Shown here piece by piece: positions 12,799 to 23,800 of a stretch of DNA of 64,000 bases (position 1 is its first letter; each line of letters starts with the position of its first letter). The stretch lies in the NCBI GenBank assembly GCA_030770545.1, contig CM061100.1, positions 14,624,501 through 14,688,500 of the forward strand. The letters are read 5' to 3'. The translations under genes and the position numbers were made by a program. The notes below the pieces were generated by a model that saw only the letters and a program-made list of their open reading frames with translations, was not told where the DNA came from and ran no database searches. Source of the stretch: Macropodus opercularis (Eukaryota > Chordata > Actinopteri > Anabantiformes > Osphronemidae).

Positions 12799-13581
12799 AT
12801 GGCAGTGAGCGCTGTTCACCTGGAGTCAGACGCCTTCCTGGTGTGTATGAACCATGCGCTCAGCACAGAGAAGGAAGAGGTGATGGGTTTGTGCATCGGA
12901 GAGGTCGAAATCACCCGAATCGTGCACATCCACTCCGTCATCATCCTCCGCCGCTCGGACAAGAGGAAAGACCGGGTCGAGATCTCCCCCGAGCAGCTGT
13001 CAGCCGCCTCCACGGAGGCCGAGAGGCTGGCTGACATGACGGGCAGGCCGATGCGGGTGGTCGGCTGGTACCACTCCCACCCGCACATCACCGTGTGGCC
13101 CTCCCACGTTGACGTTCGGACTCAGGCTATGTATCAGATGCTGGACCAGTGTTTCGTGGGTCTCATCTTCTCCTGCTTTATCGAAGACAAGAACACCAAG
13201 ACCGGCCGGGTGCTCTACACCTGCTTCCAGTCCGTGCAGGCGCAGAAAAGCTCCGAATACGAGCGAGTGGAGATCCCCATCCACGTTGTGCCCCGTGAAG
13301 CCATAGGCAAGGTGTGCCTGGAGTCCGCCGTGGAGCTTCCGCGGATCCTGTGCCAGGAAGAGCAGGACACTTACCGCAAGATCCACAGCCTGGCTCACCT
13401 GGACCCCGTCACGAAGATCCACAACGGCTCGGTGTTCACCAAAAACCTTTGCAGCCAGATGTCTGCGGTGAGCGGCCCGCTGCTGCAGTGGTTGGAGGAC
13501 CGGCTGGAGCAGAACAAGCACAGCGTCGTGGAGCTGCAGCAGGAGAAGGAGAGGCTGCTGCAGGAGCTGGCTGCTCTGTGA
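12799..13581 (+). CDS. brcc3: BRCC36 / BRCC3, Lys63-specific JAMM deubiquitinase (single exon)
   Basis: This zinc metalloprotease removes K63-linked ubiquitin. In vertebrates it is the catalytic subunit of the nuclear BRCA1-A complex and the cytoplasmic BRISC complex, paired with an Abraxas-family pseudo-DUB. The reading frame is 260 codons and uninterrupted. The MPN+/JAMM residues are all visible: Glu27 in KEEVMGLCIGE, then the H-x-H-x10-D core GWYHSHPHITVWPSHVD with His92, His94 and Asp105. The C-terminal third ends in a coiled coil (LLQWLEDRLEQNKHSV region). Compared with the remembered human protein (about 316 residues) it lacks a loop of roughly 24 residues after GLCIGE and the second variable loop after QAQKSSE. 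The start ATG lies in a good context (gaagacaATGG) and matches the family N-terminus. Mammalian BRCC3 is multi-exon, so the intronless state is notable. Identification is near certain. Confidence 0.96.
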   Translation: MAVSAVHLESDAFLVCMNHALSTEKEEVMGLCIGEVEITRIVHIHSVIILRRSDKRKDRVEISPEQLSAASTEAERLADMTGRPMRVVGWYHSHPHITVWPSHVDVRTQAMYQMLDQCFVGLIFSCFIEDKNTKTGRVLYTCFQSVQAQKSSEYERVEIPIHVVPREAIGKVCLESAVELPRILCQEEQDTYRKIHSLAHLDPVTKIHNGSVFTKNLCSQMSAVSGPLLQWLEDRLEQNKHSVVELQQEKERLLQELAAL

Positions 13582-13724
13582 GGCCGGAGGACATGAGCCT
13601 GTCTGGGTTTCTGAGGAGTTGACTTTCACACGGCGTTGATTTTAGAATCACTTCATCATTATTTCAGGCAGATAACAGTAAGATGTAATTTACCACCTTT
13701 TGTCACTAAGTTCAATTCTGTATA

Positions 13725-13977
13725 ATTAAAAATGCTGCGAATTCACACTGAAGAAACACAGAAAAAAACAACACAACCAGTTATTAGTTATTAAAATAGT
13801 TGTTGAATAGTTTCCTATTATCAAATAATTGATAAACGTCCATTATTTGGATGCATCTGCAATTGTATTTTTCTCTACCATAGACAAACTTTTTGTCTTA
13901 TATATTGGAATGGAATCTATACTAAGCCAATCTATGAAGCAAATTGTTAGTCAAGTTATTGTTGGTAAATAAATAAA
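13725..13977 (+). terminator. brcc3: brcc3 polyadenylation signals (candidates)
   Basis: An ATTAAA hexamer occurs at 13725-13730, about 145 bases after the brcc3 stop codon. Overlapping AATAAA hexamers occur at 13968-13973 and 13972-13977. Either could end a short 3' UTR; the choice cannot be made without transcript data. Confidence 0.4.
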
Positions 13978-13989
13978 CTGAGCCTCTTT

Positions 13990-15940
13990 GTAGTCACCAC
14001 AGTTAGAGCCACTTCGCCAGTTAATTGATAAGTGACATAAAATGTGCCTTTGAACTGATGGTAGTGTCGTTGTTGTATGTGTAATGTATGTGAAGGGTAT
14101 GGAACATAAAGAATGTTTGGGCAGTTTTCTTCCATCTCTGATGCTGTGTGGCCTTTATTCATCATCTGAAATCAAAGGAGGCATCTACAGTAGAACTGTG
14201 GTGACTGGCTGCAGCCTCTTCAGGTTGTGAAATGACACATTAGTTTACCATGTTGTTGTTTGTTGTAGTTAAATAGTTAATACTGGTTGTCGTGGTTACA
14301 GCCTCCAGCTGCAAATAGCAGCAGGATTTAATCACGTGAGATAATTGCAATGGGCTTCATCTTTACCAGCTGCAACTGCAAACTGATTAACACATTCATG
14401 TAATTGTGAGACAATGATGTCATACTCATTGATGTAAAGTGGTAGATAATTGATAATATAGTGTATAATGGGCAGTAGTCTCTTAACAACTCGTCAACAA
14501 AGATCAGTCACTGTGGCTGGTGAAGCAGTAAAATCTGTGTTTTGCCACCAGGTGTCGCCCTTGGCCAGCTTTTGCATTCAAAGTTTGTCACTCATTCGGT
14601 CTTGAAAAACGTGATTTGATTTTAAATGATCAGTTTTCTTCAATCTAAATTCATTCCATATACCGCTGAATTTATCAGTATCATGGGATTAGAACAAAAC
14701 AGTACTTCATTAATGTTTATTAACAGAACTTTTTTCTCTAGTGTTGAATCGCATTCATGACAAACACACCTCATCTTTTTACATTCCTTAATCAAACTGT
14801 GCTTAGGCTACCTCTGGCCTCTGACAGCTGTTTTCACATCTTTCAAGTACTGCAGAGGACGGTTATTTAGACCAGCTGTTGCGCTTCAGAGCTCCTCCTG
14901 TTCTGGATCAGTCCTCCTCATCTCTAGAAGCTCAAATCTATGGCTCGTTTCACTTCCACGACCTTTGACACCAGAACTGCTTTGCTCAATGAGCTGGACA
15001 AGCTCAGTACACGTCGTCTTGCTGTCCGGTGGATTTTATCCACCTCCTGCTTAAGCTGGTTTATTTATTTATTTCTGTCCTGAATGCTCGGTTTAAGGTC
15101 GAGCTGATATTCTCTGAGCTCTGTTTGCCTCTTCATCATTTTGGTTTTAGTACGTGTGATGACCTTTATGTTCACCTATGGAGTAGCGATAACAGATACA
15201 CTCAGTTATCTCATCGTGGTGGGAACAAACCATTTCCTCAGGGTTTGTAGAAGAGTCCAGCAGTCTTCTCGCACATCCAGAGCCATCAGCGGACTGCTCT
15301 CCTGGAAGACCTAGAGATTCTCTCTTCTGTTCCCTCTCTGAGTTTGACGGCGTCATGCTGTTGTCAGACTGTCTTCTGATCCTCTTAACCCCATACGTAC
15401 AGTAGCTAAGGAACCGAACAGCTGCAGAGTTTCTGAACGTTCTTCCTGGGAAACGTGAAAGAATCGGCTTCAGTGGAACTGAAAGTTAAAATGCTTGGTT
15501 GATGTCACTCTTTCTCTGTTTTGGGTTGGATTTACAGATCCAGGTCGACATCTGGTAGAAACCAGTTTCGTTCAGACGTCGCCCACCCTGAACCTGGTTC
15601 TGCAGCTTTATTCTGTGGCCTAGTGCTGCCTGCTTTGTCTATATAATGACATTGTGTAATTGGACTTCTATATAGCTCCAGTTTTGTGTTCTGTAAGGTT
15701 TTGCCTGGAGATGACTGTTTTGTAACTTGGCTATATATAAAATGTATAAATATAAAAACGTAACAAGAATATATGCATATTTGTTGCGTTTTTCTCAAGT
15801 GTCTCGGTTATTAAAATGGCCCAAGCGTAGAAACGACTCAGATAAAGCTCGATAACGTAAACGTTAAAGTGAAAAGAGCTGGTAGGCGTCAGTCATGATG
15901 GATGACCCGCGATGATTGTGCAGAGTTTACCAGGCTTCGA
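13990..15940. other. Intergenic region between brcc3 and scai, nothing recognised
   Basis: No convincing exon, RNA gene or complete transposon was seen. Short open frames at 15029-15356 on both strands look random. Confidence 0.45.
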
Positions 15941-15954
15941 CGCTGCTACTGTCA

Positions 15955-16400
15955 GGCAGGAAGCGTCTCGCCGCAGCGTTGACCCGGAAGTAGCTAGTAG
16001 CTAGTAGCTAGCCACCGCCGGAGCAGTGCCGCGGCAGATGCGCTTTGTCCTGCCTCCCGTTCACAGGTCAGCGCTTCTCCGCCTGCGGTGGTCAACGGAC
16101 GCGCGCGTGCTGCGGGTCACGGCTCGTTAGACGCAGGCGGCGTCGGTCACAAACAGCGCGATGCCGGGAAAGCGGCGCCTCGCGGACTCGTAGCTCGCCG
16201 TCAGTCGTCGGTTTTACCGTTAGTCGCAGGTAGAAGGAGCCTGTGGGAAGCGGCCGTTACCCGCCTCTGCTACGCTGTCGACTGGCCAGATGTTGACGTT
16301 CTCGGGGCTCTGACTTCCATCCCACCACGCCGGGGATGACAGCGGACTGACAGCGTTAACCCAGAGAAATAGCCGCCGTGCAGGTAACGGCCCGGTCCAT
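15955..16400 (+). promoter_or_regulatory. scai: GC-rich scai promoter and probable 5' exon
   Basis: This is a CpG-dense block in otherwise AT-rich sequence, 1.3 kb upstream of the first recognised scai exon. It contains an ETS core (CCGGAAGT, 15984-15991), then three tandem copies of AGTAGCT. The block ends near 16385 with a possible donor (GCAG|GTAACG). A non-coding or N-terminal coding first exon is expected here because the exon at 17697 starts with a splice acceptor and stays open in frame upstream of its ATG. I could not identify the first exon's coding sequence. Confidence 0.5.
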
Positions 16401-16699
16401 CTGGTCTCATTAGCATCTCAGCTGGTTCGGGAGCTTAATGTCAGACGGGCTGGTCTAAGCTAGTAGCTCAGAAAAGAGTCTGCAGCCCCAACTTTTAGCT
16501 AAAGACACGCACAGACACCAAGGCTTAGATGGTTCGGAGGAATCCTGCAGATGTGGGAGCAGAGTAACCTCCTTTCCTGACCTGACACCCGTCTGCAGAG
16601 CGTCTCCAGCAGGGTGAGCAGTAATCTGGGACATCCCGGGTCAGCCTAAAAACGGGGGACACGTGACGGAGCTGCCTGATTCCTGCGGCTACAGACAGC

Positions 16700-17575
16700 T
16701 CGGTGTTCGGTGTTCAGCTCAGTGTTCAGTGTTCTGTTCAGCTCAGTGTTCTGCTCAGTGTTCGGTGTTCAGCTCAGCTCAGTGTTCTGTTCAGTGCTCA
16801 GTGTTCTGCTCAGTGTTGTGTTCTGCTCTGTGTTCTGTTCAGTGCTCAGTGTTCTGCTCAGTGTTCGGTGTTCAGCTCAGCTCAGCTCAGCTCAGTGTCC
16901 TGTTCAGCTCAGTGTTCAGCTCAGCTCAGCTCAGTGTTCTGCTCAGTGTTCTGTTCAGTGTTCTGTTCAGTGTTCTGCTCAGTGTTGTGTTCTGCTCAGT
17001 GTTCTGCTCAGTGTTCAGTGTTCTGCTCAGTGTTCAGTGTTCTGCTCGGTGTTCTGCTCTGCTCGGTGTTCAGTGTTCTGCTCAGTGTTCGGTGTTCTGC
17101 TCTGCTCGGTGTTCAGTGTTCTGCTCTGCTCGGTGTTCAGTGTTCTGCTCGGTGTTCTGTTCAGTGTTCTGTTCAGTGTTCTGCTCGGTGTTCAGTGTTC
17201 TGCTCGGTGTTCTGTTCAGTGTTCTGTTCAGTGTTCTGCTCGGTGTTCTGTTCTGCTCAGTGTTCTGCTCAGTGTTGTGTTCTGCTCAGTGTTCAGTGTT
17301 CTGCTCGGTGTTCAGTGTTCTGCTCTGTGTTCTGCTCTGTGTTCTGCTCTGTGTTCTGTTCAGTGTTCTGCTCAGTGTTCTGCTCGGTGTTCTGTTCTGC
17401 TCAGTGTTCTGCTCAGTGTTGTGTTCTGCTCAGTGTTCAGTGTTCTGCTCGGTGTTCAGTGTTCTGCTCTGTGTTCTGCTCTGTGTTCTGCTCTGTGTTC
17501 TGTTCAGTGTTCTGCTCAGTGTTCTGCTCGGTGTTCTGTTCTGCTCGGGGTTCTGCTCGGTGTTCTGCTCAGTCT
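16700..17575 (+). repeat. GTGTTCTGCTCA-type minisatellite with 144-bp higher-order unit
   Basis: About 0.87 kb is built from short interchangeable units (cagtgttctg, ctcggtgttc, ttctgctctg). The same block beginning cggtgttctgttctgctc occurs at 17241, 17385 and 17529, so the 3' part has a 144-bp higher-order period. On the + strand the units contain no TAA, TAG or TGA, which leaves all three + frames open for about 300 codons; the Cys/Ser/Val/Leu-rich reading frames are an artefact of that and not genes. It lies between the scai CpG block and the first recognised scai coding exon, so it is probably transcribed as intron. Confidence 0.93.
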
Positions 17576-17696
17576 CTGACGGACCATCCACCACTAGGTC
17601 AGCTAGGTTTCATTCCAAGGCTGCGCTGGACGTGGCTCCACTAGTTACCAGCTGTGTGGGGCGCATTGCTCACGTCTTTCTCTTTTCTGTTACCAG

Positions 17697-17817
17697 GTAA
17701 AGAAGGTGTCATGACTGGAGCAGAGGCTGAGGATGATATTCCGTTAGGCGAGAGAAAGACCGTCACAGATTTCTGCTATCTCCTGGACAAGTCCAAACAA
17801 CTCTTCAATGGACTGAG
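17697..17817 (+). CDS. scai: scai first recognised coding exon; possible upstream N-terminal extension
   Basis: The exon follows an acceptor (ttctgttaccag) and ends CTGAG|gtcagt. The frame is open from the acceptor through GT-AAA-GAA-GGT-GTC to ATG at 17711, then MTGAEAEDDIPLGERKT. Human SCAI reads KEIM-SSGGAEDD at the same place, so the residues KEGV before the Met look like translated sequence joined to an upstream exon that I cannot locate. Two products are possible: a longer form with a basic N-terminal extension and a form starting at Met 17711. Confidence 0.8.
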
Positions 17818-20800
17818 GTCAGTTTGTTCTCACACCGACTACGTTTTCAGTCTAAGTTGAGTAGTTTCCTTCCAGGTCCACCATGTATTTACCATGTAAA
17901 TGAATGCAATGAGTCACCAGTCGTGCATTGAGCTCAGTGCTCTTCATAAACGAGGGAGGATTTAATGTTACAGTTTTTGTAACTGCTCAAAATACTGTGA
18001 TTTGTTGCTGACTTTTATTCAAGGACAGACTCCAAAGCGTGTTGGATGGTAGAGCTGCAGCCTCCCTGAAGCTCAGGCTTGCATTGAGCTGCATCGGTGT
18101 ACTTATGAAAAACCGACATGGAGATTGTTTGTGATAGAAATTGTTCAGTGCTTTGCATGTTTTTGTTTTGATACTCAAATGTTTTATGGCAACATAAGCT
18201 CACAATGACTGTGGACTGAAGTCCTACTGACTGGCCATCTGGAGTATCAGGAGTTGTCCTGCTGAGTTAGTGAAGCTGACATATTGAGCCAGACTGGACA
18301 ATACTGACAGTGAGGAAAACATGCCTGTGTCGGAGCCGGGTAGGTTAAATGACCGTCTCTTCTTTTTCCCTCCTAATATCACATTTGAGCACATTTCAGA
18401 TTGATTCAGGTTTCATTTGAATTTTAACACAACTCCTTTAATGGCGGGCTGTGAATCCAAGTGTGGGTCTCTACACAAGCACCAAGTAGTCGTAATAGAG
18501 CGTGAGAAGCAGACATCCTGGTCTCCGGGAGAAGGTTCTCTTTGTCTTCCATCAGAGTTTGATTGAATGTGTGCTTATGCTAGAAGAAGTTATCCTTTCT
18601 CTCAACGCTACAATCGGACCCACTCACATGGTCGACACACACATTAGGAACGTTTCCTACAACAAAGGCTGTTTTCCCCAAAACACATGATCTGTGTCAC
18701 TGTGCATATTCCATTTTACATATACACACACACAATATTATGGTAGCAGCACCTGTCATATCAAACACATTCTGAACAAGGTAAAACCACAAGCGCCAGT
18801 GGTCTTTTTTTAGCTTTGCCTTTCAGTTTGTGTAACAGTAACCGATGGTGCTGATGAGAACTCCCCCCCCCCCCCCACCATCCTCTGAGCTTCTCTGGCT
18901 CGTTACTAAGTGATCGGCAGCAGATTAAGCTAATAGTGACTTTTAAAAGCACCCTCTGCCGGACGTAAGACAACTTCTTATCAAACCGTCTCTATTTTAG
19001 CATTTGAGGTTGAATGTTGCTTTTTAAATGAACGTTCAACAGCCGATGGATGATGCTGTGTTACATATTTGAATTGTGACGAAATGACTGGATGACCATC
19101 AGCTCGGGTCTCAGATGGTTTACAATTCGGATGGTGTGGTTGAAGCTGTGAAATCTAAATTTGGTTTAATTGAGAAATGTAAATAGGAGTAACCTGTGCG
19201 TTCTTTTAGCGTTTAGCTAATTTTAGTCCAATTAATAAACTGCCTTGGATCCAGGTAATCCAGTAACGAGGTTAAGCACATAGCTAAGTGGTTACGTCCA
19301 ACTATCTTCCCTCTCCAGCTTATGAACATTGTTCTCAAAGGAATGACTCTAGAATGAACTTATCCTGGATGGATTTCAGAGAATATATCTTCATGGCAAC
19401 TTTTTAAGGCGAGTCTGGGCTAAATTAAACCAGGTTAAGTATTTACTCACAACACAGGCAACACAGACTACATCTCCATGGTAACAAGACTGGGTTCAAC
19501 TGATACTTCTTTTGTGCAGTCAAGTCGAGGATGTATTCAGCCAGGATATCTGGGAAATCCTGGCTGAATCCCCCATCTTAGATTCCTCATACTGTATATA
19601 TTACGTCCCAGTCTAGGTAGGGAGAGTAACACACGAACGTGACCCTGCTATTTTAAACCCGTTCTTCACAAACCAGTACGCACTAGGCCAAGTAGTCGCT
19701 GTACAGCATTTATTTACAACACCCCTAAGCGACAGCGTATTAACTCTTCAGGGTGAGCCGAGGCCAAAATAACAAACAAAACGGTGTCTGAAATAAAAAT
19801 GAACAAAGACATTTAGCTAACCCTGAATTTCTTCGGTCGTCTGGGTTCAGAAGGAGCTGGACTACGCGTGTGGCCGTTTATCTGCAAGCTTTTTGGTGGA
19901 GTCTTTCTTTTGAAGCAGTTGTGACGTTGTCCGTTTCTGACCATTGGCAGCAAAACCTTGTGCTTGTGCTACTTCAAGCACAGGCCTGTGTTTGAAATTC
20001 TCTCCTTTAGGCTTCATCATGAAGCTTCCTGCAGGCACCTTGGATTTGAACCCTCTCTTCTGTTTCATTTGAGGGTAGGACACAGAGGAAGTCAGCCCTG
20101 CAGTCTCATTTCATTGTGCCAAAGGTCTTCCATTTAAACATTTAGTGCTTCAAACACCTGTTTTAAGTTATTTGGTGCAATGAAGTGATTTTAAATCTCT
20201 TTATTTCTTTTTCTTGCCTGCTCCATTTCTCATCGCCCCCACAGTTCTTTTCTTATTCTTCGCATTTAAACTCTGCCATTGCCTTGAATCCAGGTCTGTC
20301 TTGTCACCTTGGTTAAAAGCAGTGTTTGAGGTCTTCTACCCTGACTGGGTTCTCTGGACTTAGCATTTTTAATTTAGGCAAACGTTGTCTTGCTGGATCC
20401 TAGTCTCTGTATCCATTGATCTCTTTTTTTGATGTTCTGCATGACTAACCTCTCAAAGCACTTTATCATGATTGTGGTCGGTGCTATGGGGTGATATGGT
20501 CGTTCAGGCAGGTCACAGGAAACTTTTTTGGTACTGAAATTATGGAGGTCGATTTGAGGCACATGGGAACGACTGCCTGGCTCAGCGAGATGTTAAAGAT
20601 GTCTGTTACGACATCCGTCTCTCAAGACACGGCCAGGTATGTTGTCAGGGCCTGCAGCCTTTCGTGGGTTAATCCTGGATAGGGACTTCCTTACGTCGGC
20701 TGGAGAGAGACAGAGTTCCTGGTTCGCTGTCAGCGATGGTCTGAATGCTTTGCCACAGGGACCAAGTGTCTTTACTGTCACTGAAGTTATTGTTGATTTT

Positions 20801-23800
20801 TGCACAGATTGGCTCGTGTTGTTGTAAGAGCTGCTTTATCTCCTGATCTGAAGGCTTCATCTCTGGTTTTTAGCAGCTTATGAACCTCAGCTGTCATCCA
20901 CGGCTTCTGGTTGACACTTGTCACACCATCCATGCATTTTTTGATGTAAGCAGTCACTGTCTCCATGCCTCTGTGCTCAAATGGGCCCCTTTAGCGTGAC
21001 GGGTTGTAGGAGACGTGCTAGACCCGTTTGTCTGTTTTCTTGTTGTTTCTGAAATGTTTCTTTGGAGCTGCCGTTTCCTGGACATGTGGTCCTTTCTCAG
21101 TTGGACCTGTCTGGGTCCCTGTGGTTTTTTTAGCTTTGTGAAGTTAAGGGTTTTCTCTCTGTGATAAGTGTAAAATAAGCAACAGAAATATTTAGAAACT
21201 CGGCTTCACAAAGTCTTTTTTTTTGTGTATAATTTTGTATATTGTAAGGTCTTAAATCTTACTTAATGGGCTAAATGGGCTTCAGTTTACTTTTGTTGTG
21301 AATTGGTGATATAGGAAGGAACTGGGCTGTAGGTTGTTCCAACATCTAGAGAACTAACCACAGATCTTCTGTGGATGTAGGGTTTCTACATCCTCTTCTC
21401 TTCATGTGAACCCAGACTCACTCCATGATGCAGAGACCAGGGCTCTGTGGGGCCAAGCATCACTTCTAGTACTGACGTAGCAACCAAACATTGATTTGAT
21501 TCAGATTTGTCTTTAGTTCGCTCATCATCGATCATTATTTATATGCATATATTAACCTCCCTAAAACCTTTGCACAGTACTGTATAAACTAAAATTAAAT
21601 TAAAATTGAATTGTAGCAAAGAAAAAACTGTTTTTAAAGATGACACAGGCACTTCGTCCTCTGTCTACTTGAGATAAGAGATGTGATGAACATTCTGTGC
21701 ATGCAAACCGTTCGAGACTTTAAATACTATCTATCTTCCTTTAGTGTGAATTGTGGCATCAACTCTACGCAAAGGAGAGCAGCCCTCTTATCCTCCCTCA
21801 TGAACAGTTGGATTGTCTTGTGGATGATGCTGCAGTTTATCTATGTGCAGTGTTGGCTACTGCCCCTCTGCCCCTCTGAAGATCCCAAGACGTAGAAATT
21901 TGTGCCAGTTTTGCCTAGCGTGAAAAGACAGTTTAATAAAACATGAAAAAGCACTTTGGGGTGCCAGAACCTCATATTATTCATTATTAATGGAGGTAAA
22001 GAAGAACAAGTTTCTTTTCAGCACTACAGCGAACCTGAAGTTCTGTTGAATCTAGAGTCGCCCTAAGTCTCAATACCAACGACTTCAACATAGTGTGAGG
22101 ACTTCAGGGAGCTGTTTTAAAATGCCAAATGCATTGCTTTTTTTACCAGCTCCCATCCATAACTTTGAAGTAGTGTGTTTGTGTGTGGACTTGGCTTATA
22201 AGGTCATAAATGTCATGTAAAGGGCGTAAAGTGCTATTGTTTTTCATTCAGTTTGCTTAATGTGCAGTTTTTGTTTTCATAAATGTATCACAAAATATTA
22301 ATGCATAATATTTTTGCTAATTTAATTTGAGTCACAAAGTCAAGTCAACTTTAATTTGAACAGCGCATTTTATGTGTGGTGGCCTTCAAGGGTAAAGCCC
22401 TTGAGGGTTAATGCTACAAATGAAGAATGAAATGAATCTGTAGAAATAAAACTGAAATTGAAAAATGTGTTCTCTAAAAAGTCTGCCTGCATGACCACAG
22501 CGACACACCTTAACCAAATATTAGTATTTGGGAGCTTTCCTATTTTGTGCTATTTACTTAATGTGACGTTGTATAATAGCATGTCTAGCATTCTACTGTC
22601 ATCTCTTCCTTCTATTGTGCTCCTTGCTGCAGAGACCTTCCTCAGTATGGACACAAGCAGTGGCAGTCCTACTTTGGGCGGACCTTTGACGTCTACACGA
22701 AGCTGTGGAAATTTCAGCAGCAGCACAGGTTGTTATGGTTCCCTATCCCTATAAGACATCATTTCTCTTTACAGTAACTCAAAGCCACATGTCATCATTG
22801 CTGTAACACTCTGGTTGAGTTGCTTTTGTATGTTTTGACAGGCAAGTTCTGGACAGTCGCTATGGTTTGAAGAGATGGCAGATTGGGGAAGTTGCATCCA
22901 AAATTGGACAGCTTTACTACCACTACTAGTAAGTCACCTTATAACCTCTGCACAGAAATCACCAGGTCTGTTGTGAAAGATGACGATGATATCAGATCTG
23001 GGAGAAAACTTTAATACTAATGATGTATGCAATTCTAAATGTTCTATAACAATCCCTAGTATCAGTTATGGGAGAATAGAGTTTACAAATCTGGTCTCCG
23101 TTTAACTGATGAGGGACTTGTTTCTCTCTTTAGCGGCTCCAGGGCCGAGCATCTCTTCAGATCATCTCTCAGGCAGCATCAGCGTCTCTGCTTCGGTGTG
23201 GAGCCGTTTGGCTTTAGTTCAGTAACTTGGTAGCGTCTTGGTGGTTTTTCTAAGTTCCAGCTGGTGGCAGTCGGACGTTCAACTGTCCTCTGTGGAAGCG
23301 TTTCGTTGCTTTGCTTGTCACTACAGGCCACTCACTTGGAGAAGTGCCACCGGATGATTTCTCACGGCCCACTAGTGGACCGCGGCACAGAGGTTGAGAA
23401 ACACTGGCTTAGACCATAGGGGCCAGATAGCTTTAGAGAGTGAGGCAGTGCCAGACGCAGGGAACAAAGCCAACACAAATAAGGGTACTTTCAATTTAAT
23501 GTCGGAAAGACCTAGAACTATCTAATGTGATGTACATGTGGGTTTTGGGGCCGCTGCAGTTCAGCACATTCTAGGAGAACGTTTGTTTGACCGAACTACA
23601 GATTCAAAGATGTCAGTGTGTTTTATGCTGGAGCCTGCTGTAAAGACCTTTGCTGTGACTTGGCACTAGAAATGAAATAACTGAACTGGGGAGAGAGCAT
23701 GAAGCAGGACGATGTAAGGTGGCAGGTGGTGTTAATACTGTAGATGATTCAGTGAGGGGAATGATGTTGGACTCACTGGAGGATGTGGTGGAGATGCAGT

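Larger units (their letters stand above)
17818..22632 (+). other. scai: scai intron (4.8 kb) with transposon debris
   Basis: No scai exon is visible in this long intron. It holds a C homopolymer (18863-18876), two unrecognised minus-strand coding-like fragments (19862-20340), a decayed LINE reverse transcriptase on the minus strand (20374-20860) and a repeat arm shared with 33025-33104 (21315-21394). The remainder shows nothing recognisable. Confidence 0.6.

Noticed and set aside
13000..13629. 209-codon minus-strand open frame opposite brcc3
   Set aside because: It is the complement of the GC-rich, conserved brcc3 coding exon; no start context or homology supports it.
16663..17700. Three overlapping + strand open frames of 289-345 codons rich in Cys, Ser, Val, Leu
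   Set aside because: They are translations of the minisatellite, whose units lack stop codons on the + strand; all three frames are open at once.
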